Positions 25,357-33,502 of a stretch of 64,000 nt of DNA are shown here, in pieces. The DNA comes from Volucribacter amazonae (lineage in GTDB: Bacteria > Pseudomonadota > Gammaproteobacteria > Enterobacterales > Pasteurellaceae): contig NZ_LWID01000001.1 in NCBI RefSeq assembly GCF_029783845.1, forward strand, positions 1,906,001 to 1,970,000. The letters run 5' to 3'. Numbering within the stretch: position 1 is the stretch's first letter; every line of letters begins with the position of its first letter. The position numbers and the translations under genes were made by a program. The notes beneath the pieces are model-generated. The model had not been told where the DNA came from, did not search any database, and worked only from the letters and a program-made list of their open reading frames with translations.

Positions 25357-26688
25357 ATGCTAAGTTTAATTGGTATTTTTATCGGTATCGTATTATTAAT
25401 GGTATTAGCCTTCCGAGGCTATTCCATTGTTTGGATCGCCCCTATTTGTGCAGCGATTGTGGCATTTACGGGCGATTTAAATGTACTTGATGCCTATCTA
25501 GACAGCTATATGAGCGGTTTAGTCAATTTCGTTAAGGCTTGGTTTCCTGCTTTCTTATTAAGTGCTATTTTTGGTAACTTAATGGACGTCAGTGGTGGGG
25601 CAAAATCCATTGCGGCTTGGCTTACTAGAATGTTAGGCACTAAAAGTGCTATTGCCTCAATCGTACTGGGTTGTGCATTATTAACCTATGGCGGAGTAAG
25701 TTTATTTGTGGTTGTTTTTGCTATTTATCCACTTGCCCTTGCTGTCTTTAAAGAGGCAAATATTAGCAGACGATTAATCCCCGGCACCATTGCCTGCGGT
25801 GCGTTTACTTTTACTATGACCGCCTTACCGGGTTCGCCACAAATCCAAAACCTAATCCCTACCGCCTATTTTGGTACTGATGCTATGGCTGCCCCAATGA
25901 TGGGTATTATTGCCTCTGCTATTTTATTCTTTGGTGGCGTGGCTTATCTTGAAATGCGACGCAAAAAATATGCTGCCAATGGCGAATTTTTTACCGAACC
26001 TGCGGTCATTGAACAAGCCACCTCGCCGCAACAGGAAAAACTACCAAGTCCATTCGTCGCATTGTTACCCCTAATTGCGGTGATTGTGGTACTTAATTTT
26101 ATCCCACCATTGATTGGATTAAAAAATGATGATCCTAAAAATATTGTCATTGCCTTACTTTCAGGCATTATTCTCGTGGGATTATTAAGTTTAAAGCAAC
26201 GAGATAAATTTATTCCCGCTATCGGTAAAGGGGCAAATGGAGCAGTAGGGGCAATTATTAATACTGCCGCTGCTGTCGGTTTTGGTAGTGTAGTAAGAAT
26301 GGTACCCGGTTTTGACTTGCTCACCACCATGATCCTCAATATCCCCGGTGGACCATTAGTTTCTCTTTCTATTGCCGTCAATATTTTAGCGGGAGCAACG
26401 GGCTCTGCCTCTGGTGGTATGGGAATTGCCTTAGAGGCTTTAGGGGAAAAATATCTCGCCATTGCTAAACAAATGCACATTTCCCCTGAAGTGTTGCATC
26501 GTATTGCCTCACTCTCCTCTGGGGGATTAGATACCATGCCACATAATGGTGCAGTATTAACCCTATTAAGTAATACTCAAATGACCCACAAAGATTCTTA
26601 TTTAGAAATTGCGGTAACCTCTTTTGTATTACCTATTATTGCCACTATTGTCGTGATTATCTTGTATAACTTGTTTGGCATTTACTAA
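25357..26688 (+). CDS. GntP-family permease, probable 3-hydroxybutyrate/short-chain hydroxyacid transporter
   Basis: A 443-residue inner-membrane carrier with about twelve hydrophobic segments. Family features include FPAFLLSAIFGNLMDVSGGA, the TYGGVSLFVVVFAIYPLA segment, and the conserved LSSGGLDTMPHNGAVLTLL near the end. It starts 11 bases after the dehydrogenase with an AAGGAGTGAGCTT site. Its position suggests import of 3-hydroxybutyrate, as for HbuT-like GntP members; the substrate is inferred from context. A terminator follows. Confidence 0.85.
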   Translation: MLSLIGIFIGIVLLMVLAFRGYSIVWIAPICAAIVAFTGDLNVLDAYLDSYMSGLVNFVKAWFPAFLLSAIFGNLMDVSGGAKSIAAWLTRMLGTKSAIASIVLGCALLTYGGVSLFVVVFAIYPLALAVFKEANISRRLIPGTIACGAFTFTMTALPGSPQIQNLIPTAYFGTDAMAAPMMGIIASAILFFGGVAYLEMRRKKYAANGEFFTEPAVIEQATSPQQEKLPSPFVALLPLIAVIVVLNFIPPLIGLKNDDPKNIVIALLSGIILVGLLSLKQRDKFIPAIGKGANGAVGAIINTAAAVGFGSVVRMVPGFDLLTTMILNIPGGPLVSLSIAVNILAGATGSASGGMGIALEALGEKYLAIAKQMHISPEVLHRIASLSSGGLDTMPHNGAVLTLLSNTQMTHKDSYLEIAVTSFVLPIIATIVVIILYNLFGIY

Positions 26689-26710
26689 GTAACCATCATA
26701 AAAATACAGA

Positions 26711-26746
26711 GCCCAAGATTAATTGAAAAAATCTTGGGCTTTTTAT
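26711..26746 (+). terminator. Rho-independent terminator of the ketone-body operon
   Basis: GCCCAAGATT pairs with AATCTTGGGC around a short loop and is followed by TTTTTATTAT, 22 bases after the permease stop. Confidence 0.88.
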
Positions 26747-26818
26747 TATAGTCGTTTCAATTTAAAACAAGACAAGGCATACCACCAACGCCCTATATTT
26801 TAAAGTAGAACAACTATA
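26747..26818. repeat. Correia-like inverted-repeat element
   Basis: Seventy-two bases from TATAGTCGTTTCAATTTAAA to TTTAAAGTAGAACAACTATA. The left half contains ACAAGACAAGGC as in the full-length copies; the middle is shortened. It begins at the T tract of the preceding terminator. Confidence 0.75.
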
Positions 26819-26881
26819 AATTACTGGCTTAAAGATTATGCTGATTAAATCGGCAATCAAAACACATTACCAATAAAACCA

Positions 26882-26910
26882 TTGACAACAATAAGAAGAA
26901 AGATTACTAT
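26882..26910 (+). promoter_or_regulatory. Sigma-70 promoter of tRNA-Asp
   Basis: A perfect -35 box TTGACA (26882-26887) is followed after 17 bases by TACTAT (26905-26910), predicting initiation about 45 bases before the mature tRNA. Confidence 0.75.
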
Positions 26911-26961
26911 GCATCGGAATTTCAACGAGATAGTCAATGTTGATTATCAACTTCTTTATGC

Positions 26962-27038
26962 GGAGTGGTAGTTCAGCTGGTTAGAATACCTGCCTGTCAC
27001 GCAGGGGGTCGCGGGTTCGAGTCCCGTCCATTCCGCCA
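26962..27038 (+). tRNA. tRNA-Asp (GTC)
   Basis: A 77-base cloverleaf: acceptor stem GGAGTGG/CCATTCC (with one G-U pair), D arm GTTCAGCTGGTTAGAAT, anticodon stem CCTGC-CTGTCAC-GCAGG with anticodon GTC, variable loop GGGTC, T arm GCGGG-TTCGAGT-CCCGT, discriminator G and an encoded CCA. It differs from E. coli tRNA-Asp at only a few stem positions. It is a single tRNA gene, not part of an rRNA operon in this window. Confidence 0.97.
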
Positions 27039-27264
27039 ATTTAGCCCCTAATAATTTTCCTGAAAGTCTTAATTTTCTCCTTAAAAATCTCTTGTGTGAT
27101 TTGGTTGGGTTCATTTCATTAATGACTGAGCTCTATAAACTAAAAGGCCCAAGCCATTTAATTTAGATTGAACAGGCTTATTATTGTATAATATATCTAC
27201 TCATGCAATGTTGTTTCAAGCAGATCAAAATTTTTAAAAACCTTGTCAAAATAACATTTCGTTT

Positions 27265-27420
27265 TTATAAACTATCATCGCATATTGTCTGCCTTGGTTG
27301 GAATGCTGTATTGGCTTGCTTCATCGTATGTCTAATTTGTTTCAATGCTCGGCTATATTTTGTCATAAAAATCTGTGCCTTAATTGGTTGGTGGTTTAGT
27401 CCAACTTTTGGGGCAGATCA
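27265..27420 (-). mobile_element. Remnant of an IS3-family (IS150-like) element end
   Basis: Reading the minus strand from 27420, TGATCTGCCCCAAAAGTTGG resembles the terminal repeat of IS150-group IS3 elements. It is followed by an ATG at 27366 whose product begins MTKYSRALKQ, like the start of an IS150-type OrfA, but the frame stops after 33 codons and the rest is missing. The identification rests on memory of the family's end sequence. The stretch 27039-27473 otherwise contains no gene; the plus-strand 77-codon ORF across it looks spurious. Confidence 0.4.
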
Positions 27421-27473
27421 ATCAGGGGATTTTTAAGGGGGAAGGGTTGCAAATATTAAGAATATTGGGAAAA

Positions 27474-27579
27474 TATAGTCATTTCAATTTAAAATAAGAC
27501 AAGGCGGCACGCCGAAGACAGTCCAAAGAGTACGGCGAGGCGTTCCAACACCGTATTATTTTAAAGTGGAGCGACTATA
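27474..27579. repeat. Full-length Correia-like inverted-repeat element (best copy)
   Basis: A 106-base element. Left end TATAGTCATTTCAATTTAAA, then ATAAGACAAGGCGGCACGCC, GAAGACAGTCCAAAGAGTAC, GGCGAGGCGTTCCAACACCG, and right end TATTATTTTAAAGTGGAGCG followed by ACTATA. The ends are imperfect inverted repeats of about 25 bases. The order (TATAG end, GACAAGGC, a GCCGAAGACAGT block, GTACGGCGAGGCG, CTATA end) matches the layout of neisserial Correia elements as I remember them. It lies between the IS remnant and htpG. Confidence 0.8.
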
Positions 27580-27612
27580 AAAAATATCAAAACCAACCGC
27601 ACTTAACTCAGG

Positions 27613-27651
27613 AAAAAATACCCCACTTAACAAGATATTGGAAAGTGGGGC
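27613..27651 (-). terminator. Terminator after htpG
   Basis: On the minus strand CCCCACTT pairs with AAGTGGGG across a loop and is followed by TATTTTTT, about 25 bases after the htpG stop. Confidence 0.8.
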
Positions 27652-27674
27652 ATGTTTACCTTTATTAATTACTT

Positions 27675-29558
27675 TTAGCCAAGTAACTTATTAACTCGCT
27701 TAATAAAGGCAATTGGATTTTCTAAACTGCCTCGTTCTGCCAACATAGATTGCTCTAATAATAATTCAATCCATTCTACGAATTGTTGTTCATCGGCAAT
27801 ATCTGCAACTTTTTGTACCATTGGGTGGTCTGGGTTTAATTCAAAGGTGTATTTTACCTCTGGGACGCTTTGCCCTGCGGCAGCAAAAAGTTTTGCCATT
27901 TGTGTGGTCATTTGATCATTATCAGTAGAAACCACAGCAGGCGTATCCGTTAAGCGATGAGTTAAACGTACATCTTTCACTCGATCACCTAATAGGTTTT
28001 TCACACGCTCAATAAAGCTGGCAAAAGTTTTATCTTGCTCTTTTTGGTTTTCTTCTTGTTCTTTGTCCGCTAAATCCCCCAAATCTAAGTCCGCTTTGCT
28101 AATGGTTTGTAATGGTTTACCGTCAAATTCGGTTAGATAACTTAACATCCATTCATCAATGCGATCGGATAATAATAAGACCTCAATGCCTTTTTTGTTA
28201 AAAATCTCTAAGTGCGGTGAGTTTTTGGCGGCAATATAGCTATCTGCGGTAATGTAGTAGATTGCTTTTTGTCCCTCTGGCATACGGCTTACATAATCTT
28301 GTAAGGAAACCTTTTGTTCTGAACTATCCTGATGCGTTGAGGCAAAACGCAGTAATTTAGCGATTTCTTCTTTGTTAGCAAAATCTTCCGCTGGACCTTC
28401 TTTTAACACTAAACCGAATTGTTGCCAAAATTCTTGGTATTTTTGTTCATCATCTTTCGCCAATTTTTCTAGCATTTGCAATGAACGTTTGGTTAAGGCC
28501 TTGCGTAAAGCGGCGGTTACTTTATTATCTTGTAAGATTTCTCTTGAAACATTTAGCGGTAAATCATTGCTGTCAATTAAACCTCGCATAAAGCGTAAAT
28601 AATTCGGCATAAATTGCTCGGCATCGTCCATAATAAACACACGCTGTACATAGAGTTTTAAACCATGTTTATGTTCACGATTAAATAAATCCCAAGGGGC
28701 TTTGCTTGGGACATAGAGTAGGCTGGTATATTCTTGTTTTCCCTCAACTTTATTATGTGCCCATAATAAAGGATCGCTGAAATCATGGGTTAAATGTTTA
28801 TAAAATTCTTTATATTCTTCATCAGAAATATCGCTTTTAGCTCTTGTCCACAAGGCTTGGGCTTTGTTAATTTTTTCCCATTTAACACCTGTTTCTTTGC
28901 CTTCATCATCATATTCTTTAGTCAGAATTTCTACCGGTAAACCAATATGATCGGAATATTTGCTGATAATTTCGCGTAAACGCCAGTCGTTTAAAAATTC
29001 TTTTTCGTCCTCACGCAAATGTAAGGTAATTTCAGTACCACGTTGTGGTTTTTCAATATCGGCGACACTGTACTCCCCTTCGCCTGCGGATTCCCAAAGG
29101 ACACCTTTATCAGCTGGTTCGCCAGCGGCGCGGCTTTTTACGGTAACTTTGTCCGCTACAATAAAAGCAGAATAAAAACCTACCCCAAATTGACCGATTA
29201 ATTGGCTATCTTTTGCTTGATCACTGCCGAGGGAGGATAAAAACTCTTTAGTTCCCGATTTGGCAATGGTACCTAAGTTATCAATGATTTGCTCACGCGT
29301 CATACCAATACCATTATCACTAATGGTTAATGTGCCTTTTTGTTCATCAGCACTAATACGCACTTTTAAATCGCCATCACCTTCATAAAGTTCTGGGGCT
29401 GAAAGGGCTTTAAAACGTAATTTATCTGCGGCATCAGAGGCGTTAGAAATTAATTCGCGTAAAAAAATCTCTTTGTTGGAATAAAGAGAATGGATCATTA
29501 ATTGTAGTAATTGTTTGACTTCCGATTGAAAGCCTCTTGTTTCTTGATTTTGACTCAT
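27675..29558 (-). CDS. htpG: Molecular chaperone HtpG (Hsp90)
   Basis: Cytoplasmic ATP-dependent Hsp90 chaperone of 627 residues, the usual length. The GHKL ATP-binding domain contains ELISNASDAADKLRF, DNGIGMT and GQFGVGFYSAF. The middle domain has the catalytic loop (NVSREILQDN), and the C-terminal dimerisation domain ends PIAFIKRVNKLLG. It is transcribed alone behind a heat-shock-type promoter and ended by its own terminator. One uptake signal lies inside at about 28210. Confidence 0.97.
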   Translation of the reverse strand: MSQNQETRGFQSEVKQLLQLMIHSLYSNKEIFLRELISNASDAADKLRFKALSAPELYEGDGDLKVRISADEQKGTLTISDNGIGMTREQIIDNLGTIAKSGTKEFLSSLGSDQAKDSQLIGQFGVGFYSAFIVADKVTVKSRAAGEPADKGVLWESAGEGEYSVADIEKPQRGTEITLHLREDEKEFLNDWRLREIISKYSDHIGLPVEILTKEYDDEGKETGVKWEKINKAQALWTRAKSDISDEEYKEFYKHLTHDFSDPLLWAHNKVEGKQEYTSLLYVPSKAPWDLFNREHKHGLKLYVQRVFIMDDAEQFMPNYLRFMRGLIDSNDLPLNVSREILQDNKVTAALRKALTKRSLQMLEKLAKDDEQKYQEFWQQFGLVLKEGPAEDFANKEEIAKLLRFASTHQDSSEQKVSLQDYVSRMPEGQKAIYYITADSYIAAKNSPHLEIFNKKGIEVLLLSDRIDEWMLSYLTEFDGKPLQTISKADLDLGDLADKEQEENQKEQDKTFASFIERVKNLLGDRVKDVRLTHRLTDTPAVVSTDNDQMTTQMAKLFAAAGQSVPEVKYTFELNPDHPMVQKVADIADEQQFVEWIELLLEQSMLAERGSLENPIAFIKRVNKLLG

Positions 29559-29603
29559 TGTTTTATCCTATATGTTGATTATAAATAAAAGAATACCTAG
29601 CCT

Positions 29604-29631
29604 ATATAGGCATAAAAAATGAAATTTCAAG
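29604..29631 (-). promoter_or_regulatory. Sigma-32-like heat-shock promoter of htpG
   Basis: On the minus strand CTTGAAA, a 14-base spacer and CCTATAT match the sigma-32 consensus CTTGAAA-N(11-16)-CCCATnT with one mismatch, 46 bases before the htpG start. The same bases could also serve sigma-70 (TTGAAA and TATATA). The gene identity supports heat-shock control. Confidence 0.65.
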
Positions 29632-29642
29632 GATAGTTGTTG

Positions 29643-29740
29643 TATAGTCATTCCACTTTAAAATAATACAGCGTTGGCACGCCTTACTGTTGTGTTCGGC
29701 ATAATACCTACTTATCCTATTTCAAATTAAAGAGACGATA
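29643..29740. repeat. Correia-like inverted-repeat element
   Basis: About 98 bases from TATAGTCATTCCACTTTAAA to TTTCAAATTAAAGAGACGAT. The interior GCGTTGGCACGCCTTACTGT is related to, but diverged from, the core of the 4788 copy in the same orientation. It lies between htpG and tkt. Confidence 0.7.
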
Positions 29741-29777
29741 AAAAAATGATCTGTTACTCAAATTAAGTAACAGATCA
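29741..29777 (-). terminator. Terminator after tkt
   Basis: GATCTGTTACT pairs with AGTAACAGATC, and on the minus strand it is followed by seven T residues, about 30 bases after the tkt stop. Confidence 0.85.
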
Positions 29778-29806
29778 AGAATTTATTTAATAAGTGCGGT
29801 CAGAAA

Positions 29807-31807
29807 TTACAAAATTTCTTTAGCGGTTGCCACCACGTTTTCTACGGTAAAGCCGAACAGTTTGAATAACTCATCGGCTGGGGCGGATTCGCCAAAGCTA
29901 TGCATACCAATCACACGTCCCTCAAAGCCAACGTATTTATACCACGCATCGGTAATACCAGCCTCAATAGCGATACGTTTGGTTACTTCTTTTGGTAATA
30001 CCTGTTGCTTATAGTTTTCATCTTGACGATCAAATACATTGGTACAAGGTAAAGAAACTACACGCACTTTTTTGCCTTCAGCGGTTAATTGCTCAAAGGC
30101 TTTTACGGCTAATTCCACTTCTGAACCTGTGGCGATTAAAATCAATTCAGGTTTGCCCTCAGCACAATCTTTTAAGATATAACCCCCACGAGCCACATCA
30201 ACAAGCTGTTGGCTATCACGCTGTTGTTGAGCCAAATTTTGGCGAGTGAAAATTAACGCACTTGGACCAGCTTTACGCTCAACCGCCTGTTGCCATGCAA
30301 TGGCTGACTCTACTTGATCGCAAGGACGCCAAGTGTCTAAATTTGGTATTAAGCGTAATGATGCTGTTTGTTCTACAGGTTGATGAGTTGGACCGTCTTC
30401 GCCTAAACCAATGGAATCGTGGGTGTAAACAAAGAGGACACGTTGTTTCATTAATGCCGCCATACGCACTGCATTATGAGCGTATTCATAGAACATTAAG
30501 AAGGTTGCACCGTAAGGAATAAAGCCACCATGTAAAGCAATACCATTCATAATGGCAGACATACCAAATTCACGTACACCGTAATTAATGTAGTTACCAT
30601 CAACATTTTCCGTAGCACGCAGTGGTCTTGAACCAGACCATAGGGTTAAGTTAGACCCCGCTAAGTCCGCAGAACCGCCTAAAAATTCAGGTAAAACTGG
30701 GGCATAAGCCTCAATGGCATTTTGAGAGGCTTTACGGCTAGCAATCGCCGCAGGATTCGCTTGTAATTTTTCAATAAAGGCTTGAGAATGATCCGCCCAA
30801 TTTGCTGGTAATTCACCACTAATACGGCGTTTAAATTCAGCAGCTAATTCAGGATAAGCCTGTTCATAAGCAGCGAATTTTTGTTGCCAAGCTTGTTCTG
30901 CAGCTTGACCTTGTTGTTTCGCGTCCCATTGAGCATAAATATCATCAGGAATTTCAAATGGGGCATATTGCCAACCTAAATATTCACGTGCTGCGGCAAT
31001 TTCTGCATCACCTAATGGTGCACCGTGGCAATCGTGCGAGTTTTGTTTATTTGGCGAACCATAGCCAATAATGGTTTTACAAATAATTAAGGTTGGTTTG
31101 TCTTTTTCAGCTTGAGCCTGTTTAACCGCTTGAGCTATTTGCTCTGGATTATGTCCATCAATGGCTGGGATCACTTGCCAACCATAAGCCTCAAAACGTT
31201 TTTGCGTATCATCAGTAAACCAACCGTCCACATGTCCATCAATGGAAATATTATTGTCATCATAGAAGGCAATTAATTTCCCCAAACCTAGAGTTCCAGC
31301 TAATGAACAAGCCTCGTGGGAAACGCCTTCCATTAAGCAACCATCGCCAAGGAAAACATAAGTATAGTGATCAACAATATCATGTCCGCTACGGTTAAAT
31401 TGAGCAGCTAAGGTTTTTTCCGCAATCGCCATACCCACCGCATTGGTAATCCCTTGTCCTAAAGGACCTGTAGTGGTTTCTACGCCGGGGGCATAGCCGT
31501 ATTCAGGGTGTCCCGGTGTTTTAGAATGTAATTGACGGAATTGTTTTAAATCTTCAATGGAAAGATCATAGCCTGTCAAATGCAATAAACTATAAATTAA
31601 CATTGAACCGTGTCCATTAGATAACACAAAGCGGTCACGATCAGCCCATTGTGGATTGGTTGGATTATGTTTGAGAAAATCACGCCATAATACTTCGGCA
31701 ATATCCGCCATTCCCATTGGTGCACCGGGGTGTCCAGATTTTGCCTTTTGTACTGCGTCCATACTTAAAAAGCGAATTGCATTCGCCAACACTTTACGGT
31801 TAGCCAT
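29807..31807 (-). CDS. tkt: Transketolase
   Basis: Thiamine-diphosphate enzyme of the pentose phosphate pathway that moves two-carbon ketol units. The 666-residue protein starts MANRKVLANAIRFLSMDAVQ and has SGHPGAPMGMADIAEVLW, the thiamine motif GDGCLMEGVSHEA...YDDNNISIDGH, and THDSIGLGEDGPTHQP in the pyrimidine-binding domain. It is full length and collinear with E. coli TktA. AAGGAG stands just before the ATG. It is transcribed alone. Confidence 0.97.
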   Translation of the reverse strand: MANRKVLANAIRFLSMDAVQKAKSGHPGAPMGMADIAEVLWRDFLKHNPTNPQWADRDRFVLSNGHGSMLIYSLLHLTGYDLSIEDLKQFRQLHSKTPGHPEYGYAPGVETTTGPLGQGITNAVGMAIAEKTLAAQFNRSGHDIVDHYTYVFLGDGCLMEGVSHEACSLAGTLGLGKLIAFYDDNNISIDGHVDGWFTDDTQKRFEAYGWQVIPAIDGHNPEQIAQAVKQAQAEKDKPTLIICKTIIGYGSPNKQNSHDCHGAPLGDAEIAAAREYLGWQYAPFEIPDDIYAQWDAKQQGQAAEQAWQQKFAAYEQAYPELAAEFKRRISGELPANWADHSQAFIEKLQANPAAIASRKASQNAIEAYAPVLPEFLGGSADLAGSNLTLWSGSRPLRATENVDGNYINYGVREFGMSAIMNGIALHGGFIPYGATFLMFYEYAHNAVRMAALMKQRVLFVYTHDSIGLGEDGPTHQPVEQTASLRLIPNLDTWRPCDQVESAIAWQQAVERKAGPSALIFTRQNLAQQQRDSQQLVDVARGGYILKDCAEGKPELILIATGSEVELAVKAFEQLTAEGKKVRVVSLPCTNVFDRQDENYKQQVLPKEVTKRIAIEAGITDAWYKYVGFEGRVIGMHSFGESAPADELFKLFGFTVENVVATAKEIL

Positions 31808-32145
31808 ATTAACTCCTTATAAAGAAATATGATGATGTGTCAAAAATTTCTTTGATTGTACACTATTTAGGAGATAATGTACTGCGATTAATGTAATTTG
31901 TTTTGCCTGTTGATGGTGTGATTTTTACTTACCCACTATTTTCCTTCCGTTGATGAACGTCTTTGTTGCAATAACCAATTTATTACTGTGGGGCTATCAA
32001 ATTCTATTTAGCCTTTAAAAGTATTATGTTTTGCAGAGTAAAAATCTATCATACTTTTCCCTTACACCTCATTACTTAAAACTTACTTAATCTTACCAAG
32101 AAGTAATTTTGCACACATTATTGTCATCCTATTTTTAACTCTCTC

Positions 32146-32174
32146 TTGCAGTTATTGTCTATTTGCTATATATT
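32146..32174 (+). promoter_or_regulatory. Predicted sigma-70 promoter of the type I secretion operon
   Basis: TTGCAG (32146-32151), a 17-base spacer and TATATT (32169-32174) lie 56 bases before the first gene of the secretion operon. This is the best promoter in the 422-base gap after tkt, which otherwise contains no gene or recognisable repeat. Confidence 0.55.
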
Positions 32175-32229
32175 CCCCCACTGATTAAAATGAGTGTTGA
32201 TAAGCTTGTTAACTTAGATAGGTATAATT

Positions 32230-33480
32230 ATGAAACTTTCCTCTTTTACTCACTTAAATAAGCTATTATTTTGTTTACCTTTTTTACTTTTTTTACCTAA
32301 AGGTACAACCAACGAAACGGTTTTAAAAGATGTGATCAAACGTTCTTTAAGCCAAGATCCTAAGGTATTGTTAGCACAAAGTGAGAAAATGATTGCAGAA
32401 AGTCAGGTTGAACAAGAAAAATCTGATCATTACCCACAGATTTCTACTTTTGTGCAACAAAATATGCACCAATATCATCGTTATTCTTCAACAGAAGCCT
32501 CCAAATTTGTACCGGGAGCACAACTTTCGTTGAATTTATATTCTTTTGGAGCAATAGATAAGCGGGTAAAAGAGGCAAAATCTAAGCGATTATTAAGTGA
32601 ATTTAATATTGAACAAACTCAGGAAGAGGTAGCTTATCGAGTAACCGAGCTATATTTAATGGCATTAAGTAGCTCGGAGCAGTTAGAAGTATTAAAGCAG
32701 GCTCATCAGCGTATCAATCAGATTATTAAGGATATTAATGTAATTTCCGATAATGATATTGGGCGTCAATCAGAATTAGTACAGGCTCAATCGCGTAAAT
32801 ATGAAGTTGAGCAACAGATGAATGCGGTACAACGTGAAATTGATAGCAATATTAACCGTTTAGTTCGTTATGCTAAACGAGATTTAGCCAGCAAAGATAT
32901 TCGTGATCCTTTTAGTAAATTGAACTTACAAACACTCAAACAACGTTATGGGACAGATAAAATAAACCCTCGTATTAAATCTTCTGAGCAACAAGTAGAA
33001 GTGGCTAAGGCGGGAATTGAGGCAAGCAAAGCAAGTAGATTGCCAAAATTGGATTTTGTTGCACAGGCAACCCGTGATGATCGTGTGGTTTATTTAAATA
33101 TGTCTTGGGATATTTACAATCGCCGTAATAATTACAATGTGCAAGAAAATGTTGAGCGTTTAGTTTCAGCGGAAAGTGAATTAGAAGATGCGAATTTAGA
33201 AATTGCCGAACAAAAGGCACTTTCATTAATTAATTTTGAACAATATCAAAAACACGTCAATATTCTTAACCAACAAATTAAATCACAAAAAGAAGTGATT
33301 GATTTTTATAAATTGCAATTCTCTATTGCTAAACGTACCCTATTGGAATTGCTCAATGCAGAGAATGAACTTTTATCAGCGCAGCTGTCTAAAGTCAATT
33401 CACAATATCAAGTACGCCATGCTGTGCTAGATTATCTCTATGCACAAGGTGCTTTAAAACAATGGGTTGATGAAAAATAA
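32230..33480 (+). CDS. TolC-family outer-membrane channel of a type I secretion system
   Basis: A 416-residue protein of the TolC family, expected to form the outer-membrane channel-tunnel for the ABC transporter and adaptor encoded next. The N-terminus is hydrophobic (LLFCLPFLLFLPKG) as for a signal peptide, though the cleavage site is unclear. Two repeated halves rich in long helices follow, with the family's outer-strand segments at FVPGAQLSLNLYSFGAIDKRV and VVYLNMSWDIYNRRNNYNV. It resembles the LapE/AggA-type channels of adhesin secretion more than TolC itself. It lies 22 bases before the ABC gene. Confidence 0.83.
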   Translation: MKLSSFTHLNKLLFCLPFLLFLPKGTTNETVLKDVIKRSLSQDPKVLLAQSEKMIAESQVEQEKSDHYPQISTFVQQNMHQYHRYSSTEASKFVPGAQLSLNLYSFGAIDKRVKEAKSKRLLSEFNIEQTQEEVAYRVTELYLMALSSSEQLEVLKQAHQRINQIIKDINVISDNDIGRQSELVQAQSRKYEVEQQMNAVQREIDSNINRLVRYAKRDLASKDIRDPFSKLNLQTLKQRYGTDKINPRIKSSEQQVEVAKAGIEASKASRLPKLDFVAQATRDDRVVYLNMSWDIYNRRNNYNVQENVERLVSAESELEDANLEIAEQKALSLINFEQYQKHVNILNQQIKSQKEVIDFYKLQFSIAKRTLLELLNAENELLSAQLSKVNSQYQVRHAVLDYLYAQGALKQWVDEK

Positions 33481-33502
33481 TTAATAAATTAAGTTGTAAA
33501 AA

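Noticed and set aside
25944..26537. 197-codon ORF antisense to the GntP permease
   Set aside because: Shadow of the permease gene; the sequence has no recognisable domain and no ribosome site.
27203..27436. Plus-strand ORF of 77 codons after tRNA-Asp
   Set aside because: It lacks a ribosome site, has a Cys/Phe-rich composition unlike neighbours, and overlaps an apparent IS3 remnant read on the other strand.
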